This document shows, piece by piece, positions 1 through 12,012 of a DNA stretch of 64,000 nucleotides. A program made the translations under genes and the position numbers. The notes under the pieces are model-generated. The model was given only the letters and a program-made list of their open reading frames with translations. It did no database searches and was not told the DNA's origin. Source of the DNA: Absidia repens (Eukaryota > Mucoromycota > Mucoromycetes > Mucorales > Cunninghamellaceae). Each line of letters opens with the position of its first letter. The stretch's first letter is position 1. Where the stretch lies: the NCBI GenBank assembly GCA_002105175.1, contig MCGE01000013.1, forward strand, positions 744,001-808,000. Reading direction: 5' to 3'.

Positions 1-471
1 TATTTCATCCTGGTGTATCCCTTCCCCTCTCCTTTTTTTTTTTTTTTGTCTTATACATATATAGTACATACACTACATCACTTTTTTGTTTATACTACTA
101 TAGTCACCATTTTTTATATCTTAATTATATTCTGTATCTCATTCATACTCCTCTTACCACTCTGATTTTATATGTACAAAATAAAAACAATATTTGATTC
201 TCCGCAATTTCTTTCATCTGACCGAAAGGATTGACGTTATGCAACCACGTTTTAGTAACAATAGGCGATGGGTAACACTATCCCTTTTGTTATACTAATA
301 TGAGAAAAGGGGGAATAGATAATAGCAGTGCCCAGGTGATGTTGATGTTGGCGGTGGTTTTACTGAGTGGGAAGTGAGTGTGTGGTATGGAAATTGGAGG
401 GAAACTCGTTTGCTTCAATATATGTACCACTCCGTATATCTTACTCCTATCCCCTTTATTTTTCTTTCTTC

Positions 472-509
<38 letters not shown>

Positions 510-881
510 CAAGACCTGTTACAGTATTTTTCAAATAAACAGAATCCTGCTGAGTGATATTTAGTACAGAACAGCACATAATTATGTTTCTTTACTCGCC
601 TTCACCTCCAACACATATACACACACTTTCTCTATACAAACAAAGAGTAGATCTTTATACACATATGATAATAAAGAAAGCAGGCAGCGGAATTTAAAAT
701 AGGCGAATAAAAATCAGGGAGAGACTCAGCGAAGGGGGAAAGGACTGACAGCTTTTGCGTAATAAAAAAAAGGAGTTGACTAAGTTTTTCTCTCAGGGCT
801 TTTTCCTTTTTCTTATTTAAGCAAACCATTGCACTCTTTTACCCTTTTTCTTTTCTTTACTCTTATTCTTCAAACAAAAAG
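1..881. other. Left-end spacer and leader of the polyphosphatase gene
   Basis: No gene is recognisable here. The stretch is AT-rich, with a T run near 33-47 and a run of more than 30 A's at about 476-507. It probably holds the 3' flank of a gene outside the window and the promoter and 5' leader of the gene starting at 882. Short open frames run through homopolymers and look non-coding. Confidence 0.6.
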
Positions 882-2953
882 ATGAAGCTGGCATTAATAT
901 GTGCATCTTGTTTAACCCTGTTTTTCCCAATTATTCATAGTTTTCCTCTCGCAGGCGAGTCCACTTCCTCGACGGGGTTTTTCATGCAAGTAACTGGTAA
1001 GTCCGAAATCTTTTGCTTTTTCTCTTTTTGTCGGCCGCTTACCTTTTTTTTTTATTTTTTATTTTTTTTAAATTAACCCCCATCATAGATTTTCATTTAG
1101 ATTCTCATTATATGAGTGGATCTGATGCTTCTGCGTTCTGTCATCGAAAGGAAAGCTTGGGGGAAGCTGGAAAATTTGGGGCCCTTAATTCAAAATGTGA
1201 TTCCCCTCCTATCTTGGTAAATATGACCACTTTTACCATAAAGACATATAAAATTTTCCATAAGTCTAATCCACATTGTTTTTAAATACATATTTTAAAT
1301 ATAATAGGTGGAAGAAGCATTTAAATTCATGAAACAATTACCTACAATGGACTTTGTATTATATACTGGTGATTCTGCCAGACACGTAATAAAAATAAGC
1401 AAGATTAATATATTTTCCGTCATTCGATTCCAATATGCATTTTTAATATTTTACTATAGAATCGTGACAAGAAAGAAATTCCTCGTACTTATGACGAGGC
1501 TCTTGAAACTCAAACTACCATTATCAACCATTTCATGAACACATTTGACACCTCAAAGACCAAAGTGGTAAAAACCCTGCATTCAAATTCCGGGTCACTG
1601 GCCTTGAATTTTTGATGTTAATCTCTCTCTCTCTTTTTTTTTCTTTCTCTTGTTACTACTATTCAGGTCCCAGTCGTCGGAAACAATGATGTCCCAAAAA
1701 ACAATGACTGTTCAGGTGATGACCCTTCTTACCAACAAATTGAAAAGGTGTGGGAACCACTCCAATTAAACCTTGGGCCAACATTTCGTCAAGGCGGTTA
1801 TTATGCACAAGATCTCATCCCTGGCAAGCTTCGCGTCCTGAACACTAACACCATGCTTTTCAGTACCAAGAATAAATTGACCAAGGAAGACTGTGATGAG
1901 TCTGGCAGCCCGGGCCAACTCCATATTGCTTGGCTCAAGGCCCACTTGGACGATGCCCGGTCTCAACAAACGAAGGTCTACATCTCGTAAGTGCTACATA
2001 TATATATGCATATGCCATATGAAAACGCCACTCATTCACATATTATCACATTTTTGTAGTGCTCATGTGCCTCCAAATAGCAAACGTGATCGTGTGTTTT
2101 ACAAACCGGTGTGTTACAATCAATATTATGGGCTTTTGGGTGACTATTCAGATGTCCTTCTCGGTCATTTTGCTGGCCATTTCAACAATGATGTGCTCAC
2201 AGCTGTTGTGGATGGACCAGGGTTGGACCAATTTGATGGGTCGGTGAAAGGCGAGGACGACGACAAAGGCAAAATCAAGAAAAGAAACAAGGACGACAAG
2301 AACGTGGATGATGGCGATCAGGGGACAGATGAAGGCCAGCCGGATCACGACGATGAAGACAATGAAGATTTCCCGACAAGCGGTACAGGCAAGGCCATTG
2401 TCACTCGCAACACCCATATTCAAAAACGAGGCCACAAGAAGGATCATTCGTCATTCACCACCACACAACTTCAGCCTCCATATGGTCATATTGCTCTTCT
2501 TGGAAAACCAATCTCTCCTTTACCTTCTCCACTCAAGGTGCTTGGTATTTTGTTCAACTCGCCTTCCATTGTGCCCCTCAATAATCCCGGCCTTCGTGTT
2601 TATGAATATGAAACTAAGGGTGACACGTAAGTAATTTAGGAACCATTTTCTTCTTTTGCATGACTAGAACTGACCCTCCTTTCCTTTTTTTATTTTTTTT
2701 TTATTTTTTAATTAGGGCTCCCATTGGCACCATTTTGAATTACAAACAGTATTATGCTGATTTACAAGAAGCCAATGCTAGCGGTCAATTGACGTTCAAA
2801 TTGGAATATGATGCGGCTGAATTGTATCGTGTGGAACGCTTTGACAAAGAAGGCATGGCTCGCATTCTCGAAACAATGGCTTCCCAAGCTGATCATTATA
2901 GCGTATTCACTCGTGTCATGAATAGTTTACCACCTTTGCCTGAAAATGATTAA
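882..2953 (+). CDS. PPN1: Endopolyphosphatase, Ppn1-like metallophosphatase
   Basis: Seven exons: 882-996, 1089-1216, 1308-1385, 1460-1567, 1667-1986, 2060-2626, 2716-2953 (517 aa; the joined length is an exact multiple of three). Residues 1-20 form a hydrophobic signal or anchor. The calcineurin-like phosphoesterase motifs follow in order: DFHLDSHY (metal-binding D-x-H), GDSARHDRD, VVGNNDVP, SAHVPP and LLGHFAGHFNND. The GNND and GH-x-AGHFNND forms fit endopolyphosphatases, which cut internal bonds of polyphosphate in the vacuole; the acid sphingomyelinases are related. An acidic, lysine-rich insert (about residues 300-345, EDDDKGKIKKRNKDDK type) separates the last metal motif from the C-terminal part and is probably a disordered loop. 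It is shorter than yeast Ppn1. Family assignment is good; the substrate is inferred from the family. Confidence 0.85.
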
Positions 2954-5668
2954 TTGGCTAAGCTCTCTCATGTCTTTTACTTGGATTCCCTTACCCCCCT
3001 TCCATCCCTTTCCCATAGTGTATCATTTTTATTCTATTTTTTATTACCAGTTTAGCACCCCTCACCCCCTGTTTTTTTTTTTACACATATAATTACAGCC
3101 TTATTAGTGTTAATTTTTTATTTGTTAAAGTATTTTAATAAAAAAAAACAAAGATATTTGAATGAATCATTCATATGTGTTGATTTTGTCTTATTGAATG
3201 CTTGTGCTGTCAAATATAGATGCTATGAAGCATTTCAGCAAGTACGTGAAGTAAACCTTAGTTGTTGCAATTTTTTGTATAAACATTCTTACACTAGCAA
3301 AAATTGATCTGCTATACGTTTGCGGAAACGATGTTAAAGAGTATACATATATATATACGTGTGTGCGTGTGTGTTTGTCTCTTTTTGTTTTCAACGAAAT
3401 TAGACAGCCCTACCGTTTCGCATCTTAATAGATGGCCCCTTGGAATTCAACTGGATTTTTTTTGGGGGAAGGAAAGGATGGGGATTTATTGTACCAAATG
3501 CAAATATAATAAATAAACAAAAAACTAACAAGTTGGGTATCTACGATATGTTCAATCTAGTTGAATTGAAGCTGGCTGCACAACCAAGACTGGTTAATAT
3601 GAATGGTAGAGTGGGTTTCATATCAAGCGACCTGGAACTATCAACCCGTCACTAGACCTGAATGATCTGGTGCAAGTAGTCATAAATAAGCTTAAAAAAA
3701 GTGCAAAACGTTCTATAGCAGCGGATTCATATACAAAAAAACTTATATTTCTTTTTATGACTGGTTACGTAAGTACATGGTTATTTTGATGGTTAAGTGA
3801 CTTAAGCCTGGAACATTTCCTGTGTACGGGACAAGGAAGTTGTTAAAAGTTGATGAGCTCTAGAGCACATGCTTTGTAGGACACACACAAGACAGATACA
3901 ATAGCGACTTTATTTAGTACGCGATGAGTCAGAGGATGGTTAATAAAAAGGACATATTTTATTGAAGTATATTATTGATGAGTAATAAAACTAACGACGC
4001 GGGATCCATTATAAAAAGGGATCTATTGGAAGAAGCATGAGGAATACTAATGTGCGATTTTGGAAAAGGTCAACACTAATGTAAGGGAATAATTGAAAAA
4101 TTGGAAAATGGAAGCCAGTATATAGTGTTGTACAGGGCATGGTAGCTGCTAATGGACATCTGTTCTTGAATCGCAATAACAGTTAAGACTAATCAAGAGG
4201 GTAACGGTAATAAAAGAGGAATCTATTACATGAGACATGAGAGAGACTAATGGGACATATTTCATTGAAGCAGGTAAAAAGAGACATGTTTTATTCAGAT
4301 GCAAATATAAACAATGGATAACCTAATACAATGCTAAGCTAATGAGGTAAGCCAAAAAGCCAAATAATGGTATTCTAAATCCTGAATCCAAAATGAAAGG
4401 GTTTTCTCATGCATCTTGTAATCGCTGAGCTGAAACCCCTTGTAAACTAGTCCTGACACTAATCTAAGTCCATCACAACCTCAAAAAGGTACAAAGATGA
4501 AGAAAAAAGAAAGAAAAAGGAAAGAAAAAAGAAAGAAGAAAGAAAAGAAAATAAATGAAAGAGCGACGAAATAAATATACACGTGGGCGGCATTTGAAAT
4601 GACTTCCTTTTTGAATCACGTTTGTGATTTTTCTGTCGATGGCCACAAATAGGGAACCTCCCCCCCTTTTTTTGACAACAATCAACTCGATGCAACATCA
4701 TCAGCATAATAATTATCTTCCCATTACAGTATCTGCCGTCATTCCAATCGGCAAAAATAAGCTGGAACATATTCAGCCTATCATGCAGACATAATTTGGG
4801 CTACCCCTTCAAAGTAGAATAGTTTGCCACTCACGATCGGCACGGTAGAATGGTTTATGTTCTTTGATTAGATTAGTTCATCTAAAGTTATGTTCATTCT
4901 ACAACAAGATAACCCAACCATCATACACTCTACACTCACCCATTCGTCCTCCTAATTGCCTCGCATTTTAGTCTGTGTGATAGTATTGCCATTAAACCCG
5001 TTTAGTGTACTGTAGTTGCCATAATTTATATTTACATTGAATAAAATATGTCCAGTGTTTTCTCTTTCAGATAGTTTTTCATTAACTCATTTTCCGTATT
5101 TAAACATATCCACACGGTATGTACTGTATACTGCTTGTGCGTATTGAAAAAAAAAAAGGCTAGGTATGAGATGACATCGATTAATTGTCGCTCACAGTAC
5201 CCCGTCTACTGTACGATACCAAGTTTCTTAATATAGGAGTGAGTGTTATTCCTTTGAACTGGTTTAAAAATTGAGTAATGTAAAACTATGAACAAAAAGC
5301 TGAAGGACGCACAAAAAAAAAAAAAAAAAAGAAAAAAAAAAATCCTGTCATAAGCATTTTCCAGAAGATCTAAATTTTTTTTTACGTTCTTGTTGAACAG
5401 CACCCTAATAGATAATCATCGCTTCATTGTCCCACGTCATGTAGATCTACCCCTCAAACACATCAAATTACGCCAGTCTCCACATCCATTGTATCTTATC
5501 AAAACAAATACATGCACAAATAGGAAAAGGATAACATAGTTTTATTGAAGCATCTAAAAGTAATCATAAATTGAAGGGTATAGAAAAATAAAATAATAGA
5601 AAGGGGGAGGGGGGATAAACTATAAAAAATAAGCTTTGAGGGGGGGGAGAAGGGGTAATAATAACAAT
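2954..5668. other. Gene-poor spacer containing repeat copy R1
   Basis: No intact gene. It holds the 3' flank of the polyphosphatase gene, repeat copy R1 (listed separately), a purine-rich AG tract at about 4498-4570 and AT-rich sequence up to the end of the next gene. A-rich runs occur at 5145-5158 and 5316-5342. Frames longer than 60 codons here are low-complexity. Confidence 0.6.
3560..4600 (-). repeat. Dispersed repeat copy R1
   Basis: This is one of six copies of a dispersed element in the window. Read on the minus strand it starts with the E-box-like end (plus-strand CACGTGGGCGGCATTTGAAA, near 4580-4600). A purine tract follows, then the conserved core at about 4380-4475 with stem arms near 4396-4407 and 4430-4441. 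A tail carries repeated TATTTTATTGAAG-like units. The far end (3560-3720) matches copy R2 and keeps a coding-like trace on the plus strand, for example VVINK followed by a lysine-rich stretch. No terminal repeats or intact ORF were found. Confidence 0.75.
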
Positions 5669-7541
5669 CTATCGTAAAGAGCCCACCATAGACTTCCATT
5701 TTTCCACTTCAATGAAGATCCGGGGCACCGAAAGCATTCCATATTCTTGACTAAAGGCCTGAACCAAATCACCAAGAGCCTGTTCTGCCTGCTGGGTGAC
5801 AATAGGATCGGATGTCATCTTATGGCCAAAGTATAGAATAGTACATGCGGCTGAAATGATATCAATCAGCTAACACAAAAATAATAATAATAATAAAAAA
5901 AAAAGAGTAAGTTTCCTACCATGTTCCATGTATCCCGCTTTTTTTTTTTTTTTTTTTTTTCCCACTTACTTCGGGTAATAAACATCGATGATTCAACTTG
6001 AAGGAATACAAAGCCACTTGGATCAATTTGAAGGCAGCCAACATGGAGCTATGTAGCGATTGTTCAATACGATTTTGGGTCGTGGTGGGCACCGAGAAAT
6101 AATCCGTCACCTGATCATCCAAAAACCACCGATCGTCCTTTTCAAATACATCCATCATGTCCGCTTCATATCGATTGAGAATGCCAGCCAAGTAAAGGGT
6201 CTGGAGTCGTAATTTTTGCCAGAGTGGTGGAGTAGTCATAGTGGGATTGGCGCTGGTGTCATTATTATTGTCGTTTTCGTCCATCATTGACATACTTTCT
6301 TCAATCCAGTCTTGGAGCGATTTGACAGATGCTGATTGCTGAATCAATTCCCAACCTTTGATTTCATAATACACCCAGAGCCGTTGTTGATACTTTAGTT
6401 GATCATAGTCATGACCAAAGGACGCTGAAGAGGAGGAATAGGGCGTCGATGTCATAGTAGTCGTAGTCGATAAAGAAGGTGACGATGCAGCCGATGTCCT
6501 ATCACTTCCTGGCTTGTACATATTGATATCGTTGTGCGATGATTGTGATGGTGACGACGAGTTCTTGTGTGATGGCTTTTTTGGTTTTTTCAAAGTGACT
6601 TGTCGACAACACGAGGTTGAATCTGCGCTGGTATTCGTCAATGGGGAAGTCGTCGCTAATTCGATACGTCGGAACCATGCACGGAAAGCCCACCATTTTG
6701 AGTGATCTAAACATTCAATATGCCGTTTCGCCAACCAAAAATGTGTCGAGACCCCGCCATTTTTGTTGTTACCTCTACCGCCTTCTTGGCCAAGTTGTTC
6801 CTGTGGTACCAACGAGCAGTATAAGTGCATCGTCACCAACGCTTCCACCGTACTTGTCGTCACCACATCAAATTCCACTAAATCACAAGCCAGTTGATAG
6901 CAGTCCTGAGCGAGAGGAATCAAATAAGGTTGGTTGAAGTCTTCAGGGTGGCAGACTGCCCCATGGAACGCACTATGAGCGAAGATGGCATACATCAATC
7001 CAGGTAAAAGGTTTCCATCACGATAAGTTTGTAAAAATTGCTCTGGATCACGCCACGATGGACAAGAGGTGCAACAGGCAAGATGTAGCTGTATCAAAGG
7101 TTCAAAGATGTTGGGTGGGTATTTCGATTGAATAAACCGTTTTGCTGCCATCACCGGGTCTTCATTGTTGAACGTCGGATATTGTGGTGGTGGTAGTTGG
7201 TGGCCTTGCTGAATCGCATCGACTGGAGTCACTGGAATCATATCAGCATCTCGAAAGCTACTATTTCGTCTGTTGTATCCATAAACACCATATGCATCAC
7301 CAGCATTCATCAAGGAAGATCCAAAAACATTGCTTTCAACGGCGGCGGCTACTGGCGATGGCAACTGTTTCTTGAGATCACTAAGTGTACGATAAAGTTG
7401 GCCAAGAGTTCGTATGTTTGTTTCCACTTCGACAAGAGATCGTTTTCTTTCTTTCACCACCCAACCTTCAGGCAAATTCAGTTCACTTGATTGAGATAAC
7501 AAAGAGACATCTAATACCATTGGTAAAGGGCCACGAGTCAT
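5669..7541 (-). CDS. Fungal-specific transcription factor domain protein without a Zn2Cys6 cluster
   Basis: Two exons on the minus strand: 7541-5970 and 5869-5669 (590 aa). A 100-nt intron with GTAAGT removes an in-frame run of lysine codons. The middle of the protein has the helical fungal_trans layout: an early helix near FIQSKYPPNIFEPLIQLHLACC, then LPGLMYAIFAHSAF, STVEALVTMHLYC and WAFRAWFRRIELA. Long Ser/Thr-rich linkers follow, and the C-terminal helices contain RLWVYYEIKGWELI. No Cys6 cluster is present in the protein or in the roughly 200 bases upstream. It may therefore act without its own zinc cluster, or an upstream exon was missed. Its target is unknown. Confidence 0.7.
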
Positions 7542-7789
7542 ATTGAGTCAAGTAAAGGTGGAATATCAAATAAAAAAGGAAATAAATGAATAGGGGGGGG
7601 AGGGAGAGGAGAGAGAAAGAGTATGGTACTAAAGGAAGGAATAGAGGAGGAGACAAAAAGAAAAGAAAGAGGAGAAGGAATGGATAAAATATTTTTTTTT
7701 TATTTTCTGTATTTCCAACATTGTGCAACAAAAATATAAACTAAACCCAAGGTGGCGTTTCAGTAACCCCGATCATCGTTCATGCAGGC

Positions 7790-10700
7790 TTATTTCCGAT
7801 TCAAAAACGTCGATAAAGGAGTGTTCGTTGATGTTGACGATGTTGATGATCTATCTCGTGATGTCGATGATGAAGTGTTAGTATATGATCGACGTTGGTG
7901 TTGTTTTTCTTCCTGTTGATGGTGGTCATTTAAGTGAGTTGATCGAGTTGTGGTAGGTGACAAGCTTGTAGATGAGCGAGCTGATGACTAATGGATTTCA
8001 TGGGAGAGAGATAATTAAGGTGAGTATAAAGTAAATCTTCTTCTATTTTTGTTATAAACTTACTCTTCCACGGTCAGTCATAGGCCCAAGGTCAATATAG
8101 CCACCACTTTGATCACTGTCGTCAGAATAAAAACCATCAGGCCCACCTTGAACAGATTGTTTCAGCATATTGATTTGTCTGACCAAAGGATCCAAATCAC
8201 GTGCCATAGCTGCCAGGCTATCATGACGAGCTTGTTGAATTTGTCGCTGGACTCGTTCATATTCAGATGTTGTTGATTGTAGTTCCGTCTTTTTCTTGGC
8301 GAGTTCCACGGCCACTTGATTATTTTCTTTGCCAAGTTGCTTCACCAGGGTTTCCAAGTCATCGCGTTCCTTTGTCAGTCGTTCAATATCGGCCACCAAG
8401 CGTTGCTGTTGTTGTTCTTGATGATAAGAAGTCGCACCCTTATCTTCTTTGCTGTTGTCATCGCCACCACCTGATGTGTTGTTGTCCAAATGCTGCACCG
8501 CGCGTAATATCAAGTCTTCAATCATCTTGTACATTACCCCCGTGTAGTCTTCCAAATGACCTCGCATCCCAGACATGGCCTTGTCGATATATCCTCTGGC
8601 GTTTTCTTCATATCGTTTGAGTTTTTCTTCATTTTGGTGAGGATCATTCCAATTGACATCCAAATGACTGTTGAAGGCATTTTTCACTGCACGACGGACA
8701 GTTTCTTCTAATCCAGATTGACTTCCACCAAAACGATCCAGTACACGTAAGGTGCGTTCCATAAATCCACGCGTGCCGATCACCAGTTCCCGAATATCTT
8801 CATCCTCCATGGACCCATGGCCCAGGTTTTGCATCTCCGCCAAAGAGTCGCCGCCTCCATCGGAATTGGATTTCATGAGTTGAATACGGTGCAGTCGTTG
8901 GTCGATAGTCGCCATTCGATCGGCCAGTTCGTCCAGATGGTGTGACACGTCGGGCACCACAATATCGTCTACTTGTTGAATAACATGTTGGAAGAGTTGC
9001 CCAAGGACCTTGAAACTCTTGTCATATTCTTCACGGCTTTGATCCTGTCCATCCTTCAAAGCATCCAAATGGGTTTCCAGAGTAGACAAAATGTACTTTT
9101 GGTGAGCTTGAGGATCTTGCGTGCTTTCCATCATGGTAAATTCCCCCTTTCCACTGCTGCTGGCATTCTTTGTGGCTTTCACTTGATCCAGTATCTTTCC
9201 TTGCATGTCATCCAACCATTGCTGTTGCTGCTCCACCATGTTCTGCGCATGCCTCTTCTGTTCGTCTTGCCATACCTTGATCGCGTCTTCAATTGCAGCA
9301 GAATCATTCTTGACCACCGTTTCCAGAAGTGTTGTTTGTGAAGATTGCAGGTCCGCCAAGATAGATTGTAATTGACTGTAATCACCCAGAGACGATTCCC
9401 GCATGTTTGCAAATTCAGATTGGAAGGTGTCCAGTAATCGAGCACGATCATCGCCTTCTACCTCCAGTAGCCTGACAAGATCATTTTGCAATTCAGTCCA
9501 ACCACGTCGAGCATCATCAAAAGTATCCATTAATTTGGCCACCCAGATTTGATATCCAATACATGACTTTGGAGAAGAGGATCCTTGATTTGATCACGCA
9601 ATGATTCCAGGTGATATTTCACATCACGAATGACCATCATACCACCATCATCGTCACTACCCATAGAAGCATTGGCATGTTGTTTGATATGATTTCGACG
9701 ACCGCCACTTCTGCCACCACCACCACCACCACTGCTGCTGCTGTTACTGTTGCTGACGTTATGATAAGATGTTGCTGCGTTCATCATTCGCCATTGCTGT
9801 TCTTTTTCATCCAAGAGCCGTTCTTTTTCATCCAAGAGCTGTTCCTTTTCATCCACAAGCATATCCTTTTCATCCAAGAGGTGGTCCTTTTCATCTTCAA
9901 GTACCGCCACACGTTCACGCCAATCATGCGCCTGTTCTTGACAATCTTGCGCCTTTGCTTGCCATGTCATTTTCTGTTTCTCAAGATCATCCGCCTTCGA
10001 TCGTGATTCCGCCAGATCTTGCTCGGCTTGTTCCAGTTGCTGACGTACATGTTCCAATTCACTAACCAGACCAGATTCACGTGCAGTATGTTCACTTGCC
10101 AAAGAGCGTTCCCGTTTTTGTGCTTCGGTGAGTTCTTGACGCAATAAAGTGTTGTCTTGTTCGAGACTAGCATTGGTAGCTTGTAGTTGACGGTTGAGTT
10201 GTTCCATGGACACCGTGCGTGATTGCAGTTCGCTGTGAGTGGCTAATGAGACCTTGCCCATGATGGAGGTAAGGGAGTTGATCCAATCCTTGCGTGTGGT
10301 GACATCGTCCGTGGCCAAAAGAACATCATCGCGTTTCACCAGCAGTCGTAGTTCCCACTTGATACCAGGTCGATAGTCTTGCTTTTTGGGTTCCACTTCA
10401 ACAACTTCACTCATATCATAAGTATGGATATGATTGGCAAACTGTAAACACAAAGTGGTAGTTAGTAAAAGAAAAAAAAATCGCAAGGCTATTTATTCTC
10501 CAGTATGTACCTTGTCGTCCTTGTACAAATAAAGAGCACCAGGTTTGATTGCATTTCCATGTTTGGCTACAGCATATACCGGTCGCCATTGCTAGAATAT
10601 TCATATAGAAGAGAGGAATGAGGAATAATCAAGACAAAGAAAAAAAAAAAAAAAAGGAAATAAAAAATTACCATCAGACTATTTTTTTTATAAAGCCAGC

Positions 10701-11427
10701 CTTCACGTGCAACCTGCATAATGATAATAATAAGAAAAAAGGTTCAGATATACTCTAAATTGAAAGATCATTGTTCTCTTACCTTGAATTCTTGTGTGGA
10801 TCCAAAGTGCGTGGGTTGACTTGCCATGGTAATTACAGAAGGACTGGACATGAAGGAGCTTTGATCGCTTTGAAGGTCATCACCGGTAGTTGCATATCCA
10901 TATTCCATAACGTGCTGTTGTTCCTGAATATCATCTCCTTGGCCATCCTCTTCCCCATCACCACCACCATCATCATTATCATCAGCTTCGTCGTCATCCC
11001 CTTGCTGTTGGTAATTCATTTGATTTGATTGTGTATTGTTTTCTTGTTCATCATCATCTTCTTCTTCGGATTCATCATTTCCAGGTTCAAAGGCCAACCT
11101 TGATCGGATCGGTAAAGGAGAGATAGAGCGATAACTACCAGCAGATGAATTGGATCGAATACTGCCATTGGAAGAAGTAAAAGGTTGTTGATGTTCTTGT
11201 TGGGCTGCCAGCCATCGACTTTGTAATGCTGCCACAGAGGTTCCACTAGTCGGTATTGGCCGACGTTGATGGTGGTTGTTGCTACCATTGTTATATTTGT
11301 ATGCACTGGACACTGAGTCGGTTTTCTTCAATATACTGTCATGAGGTGACATGGGCCGACCTCTCCCTTCTTTACGCCAACTGGAAGGAGGGACATTGGT
11401 TGTGTACTTGATATTGTTGTTCTGCAT
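7790..11427 (-). CDS. PH-domain coiled-coil protein (one-base frame break)
   Basis: Exons on the minus strand: 11427-10783, 10713-10672 (42 nt), 10591-10511, 10441-8064 and 7987-7790. The first part is Ser/Asn-rich with acidic stretches. Exons 2-4 together encode a PH domain, from VAREGWLYKKNSLM through ALYLYKDDKFANHIHTYD to RKDWINSLTSIMGK. A long coiled coil follows, including five LLDEKE-type heptads (21-bp DNA repeats at about 9799-9893), then a second coiled-coil region and a Ser-rich tail ending in LSTFLNRK. The frame breaks at 9542-9544, where one extra G in the coding strand restores it, giving about 1114 aa. The start at 11427 is uncertain: the ATG sits inside a possible splice acceptor. 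A cortical or membrane-linked scaffold role is likely but inferred. Confidence 0.7.
9799..9893 (-). repeat. 21-bp tandem repeat coding for a heptad (LLDEKE-type) array
   Basis: About five imperfect 21-bp units lie inside the PH/coiled-coil gene. Each encodes one seven-residue unit of the form LLDEKE plus one residue. The period equals exactly two coiled-coil turns, so copy-number change keeps both the reading frame and the coil register. Confidence 0.85.
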
Positions 11428-12012
11428 TGAATAAATAAAAAAAAATAATAATTGTGGAAGGAGAAGAGTAATAGAAATTGATGCATATTTATCCTTGACC
11501 TTTTTTTTTTTTTTTTTTGTTTACCGCTTGCCATAATGGGAACAATGGTAAACAACCTGTCTTATTTGAGATGATATGTACTCTATGATAATAAATAAAA
11601 ACATAAAATAAAAAAACATTACATACGAGTCAGTCAACATAAACACATTACCCATCGAAAAAAAAAACATATTAGAAATAAAGAAGACATAGAGACGAAA
11701 GATATGATTTTGTACTGTCTTTATTGTGTATACCAAGTAGAATAAAAAAATAAACAAAGTAAGAAATATAATCTATACATAAGTAGCAAAATAAAACAAA
11801 ACAAAGAGAAAATGGGTATGAATAAATCATCCCGTGCGAGCGAAGAATAAAAGAGAGAAAAAAAAATGTACAGAAGAATAAGATGGGTAATGGATAATTG
11901 ATAAATATATACTAATGTCCACGAAAGAGAAGATAATGAATGAATGATTTTTAAATAAATAAATAAAGCGAGAGAAAGAGGGGGGAGGGGAGGGGAATAG
12001 TCCATTGAAGGA
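11428..12012. other. Spacer between the PH gene and CCR4
   Basis: AT-rich spacer with an A run at 11501-11518 (plus-strand T's). It should hold the 5' flank of the PH gene and the 3' flank of CCR4. A possible upstream start for the PH gene (ATGGCAAGCG followed by GTAAAC, near 11526-11535) was seen, but it does not join in frame to the next exon. Nothing else is recognised. Confidence 0.5.

Noticed and set aside
2148..2447. Minus-strand open frame with hydrophobic segments opposite the polyphosphatase
   Set aside because: It is a shadow of the acidic insert of the real gene.
9530..9560. A small intron or programmed frameshift joining the two coiled-coil frames
   Set aside because: No GT...AG pair of reasonable size with a pyrimidine tract restores the frame, and there is no slippery X-XXY-YYZ heptamer. 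One missing base is simpler.
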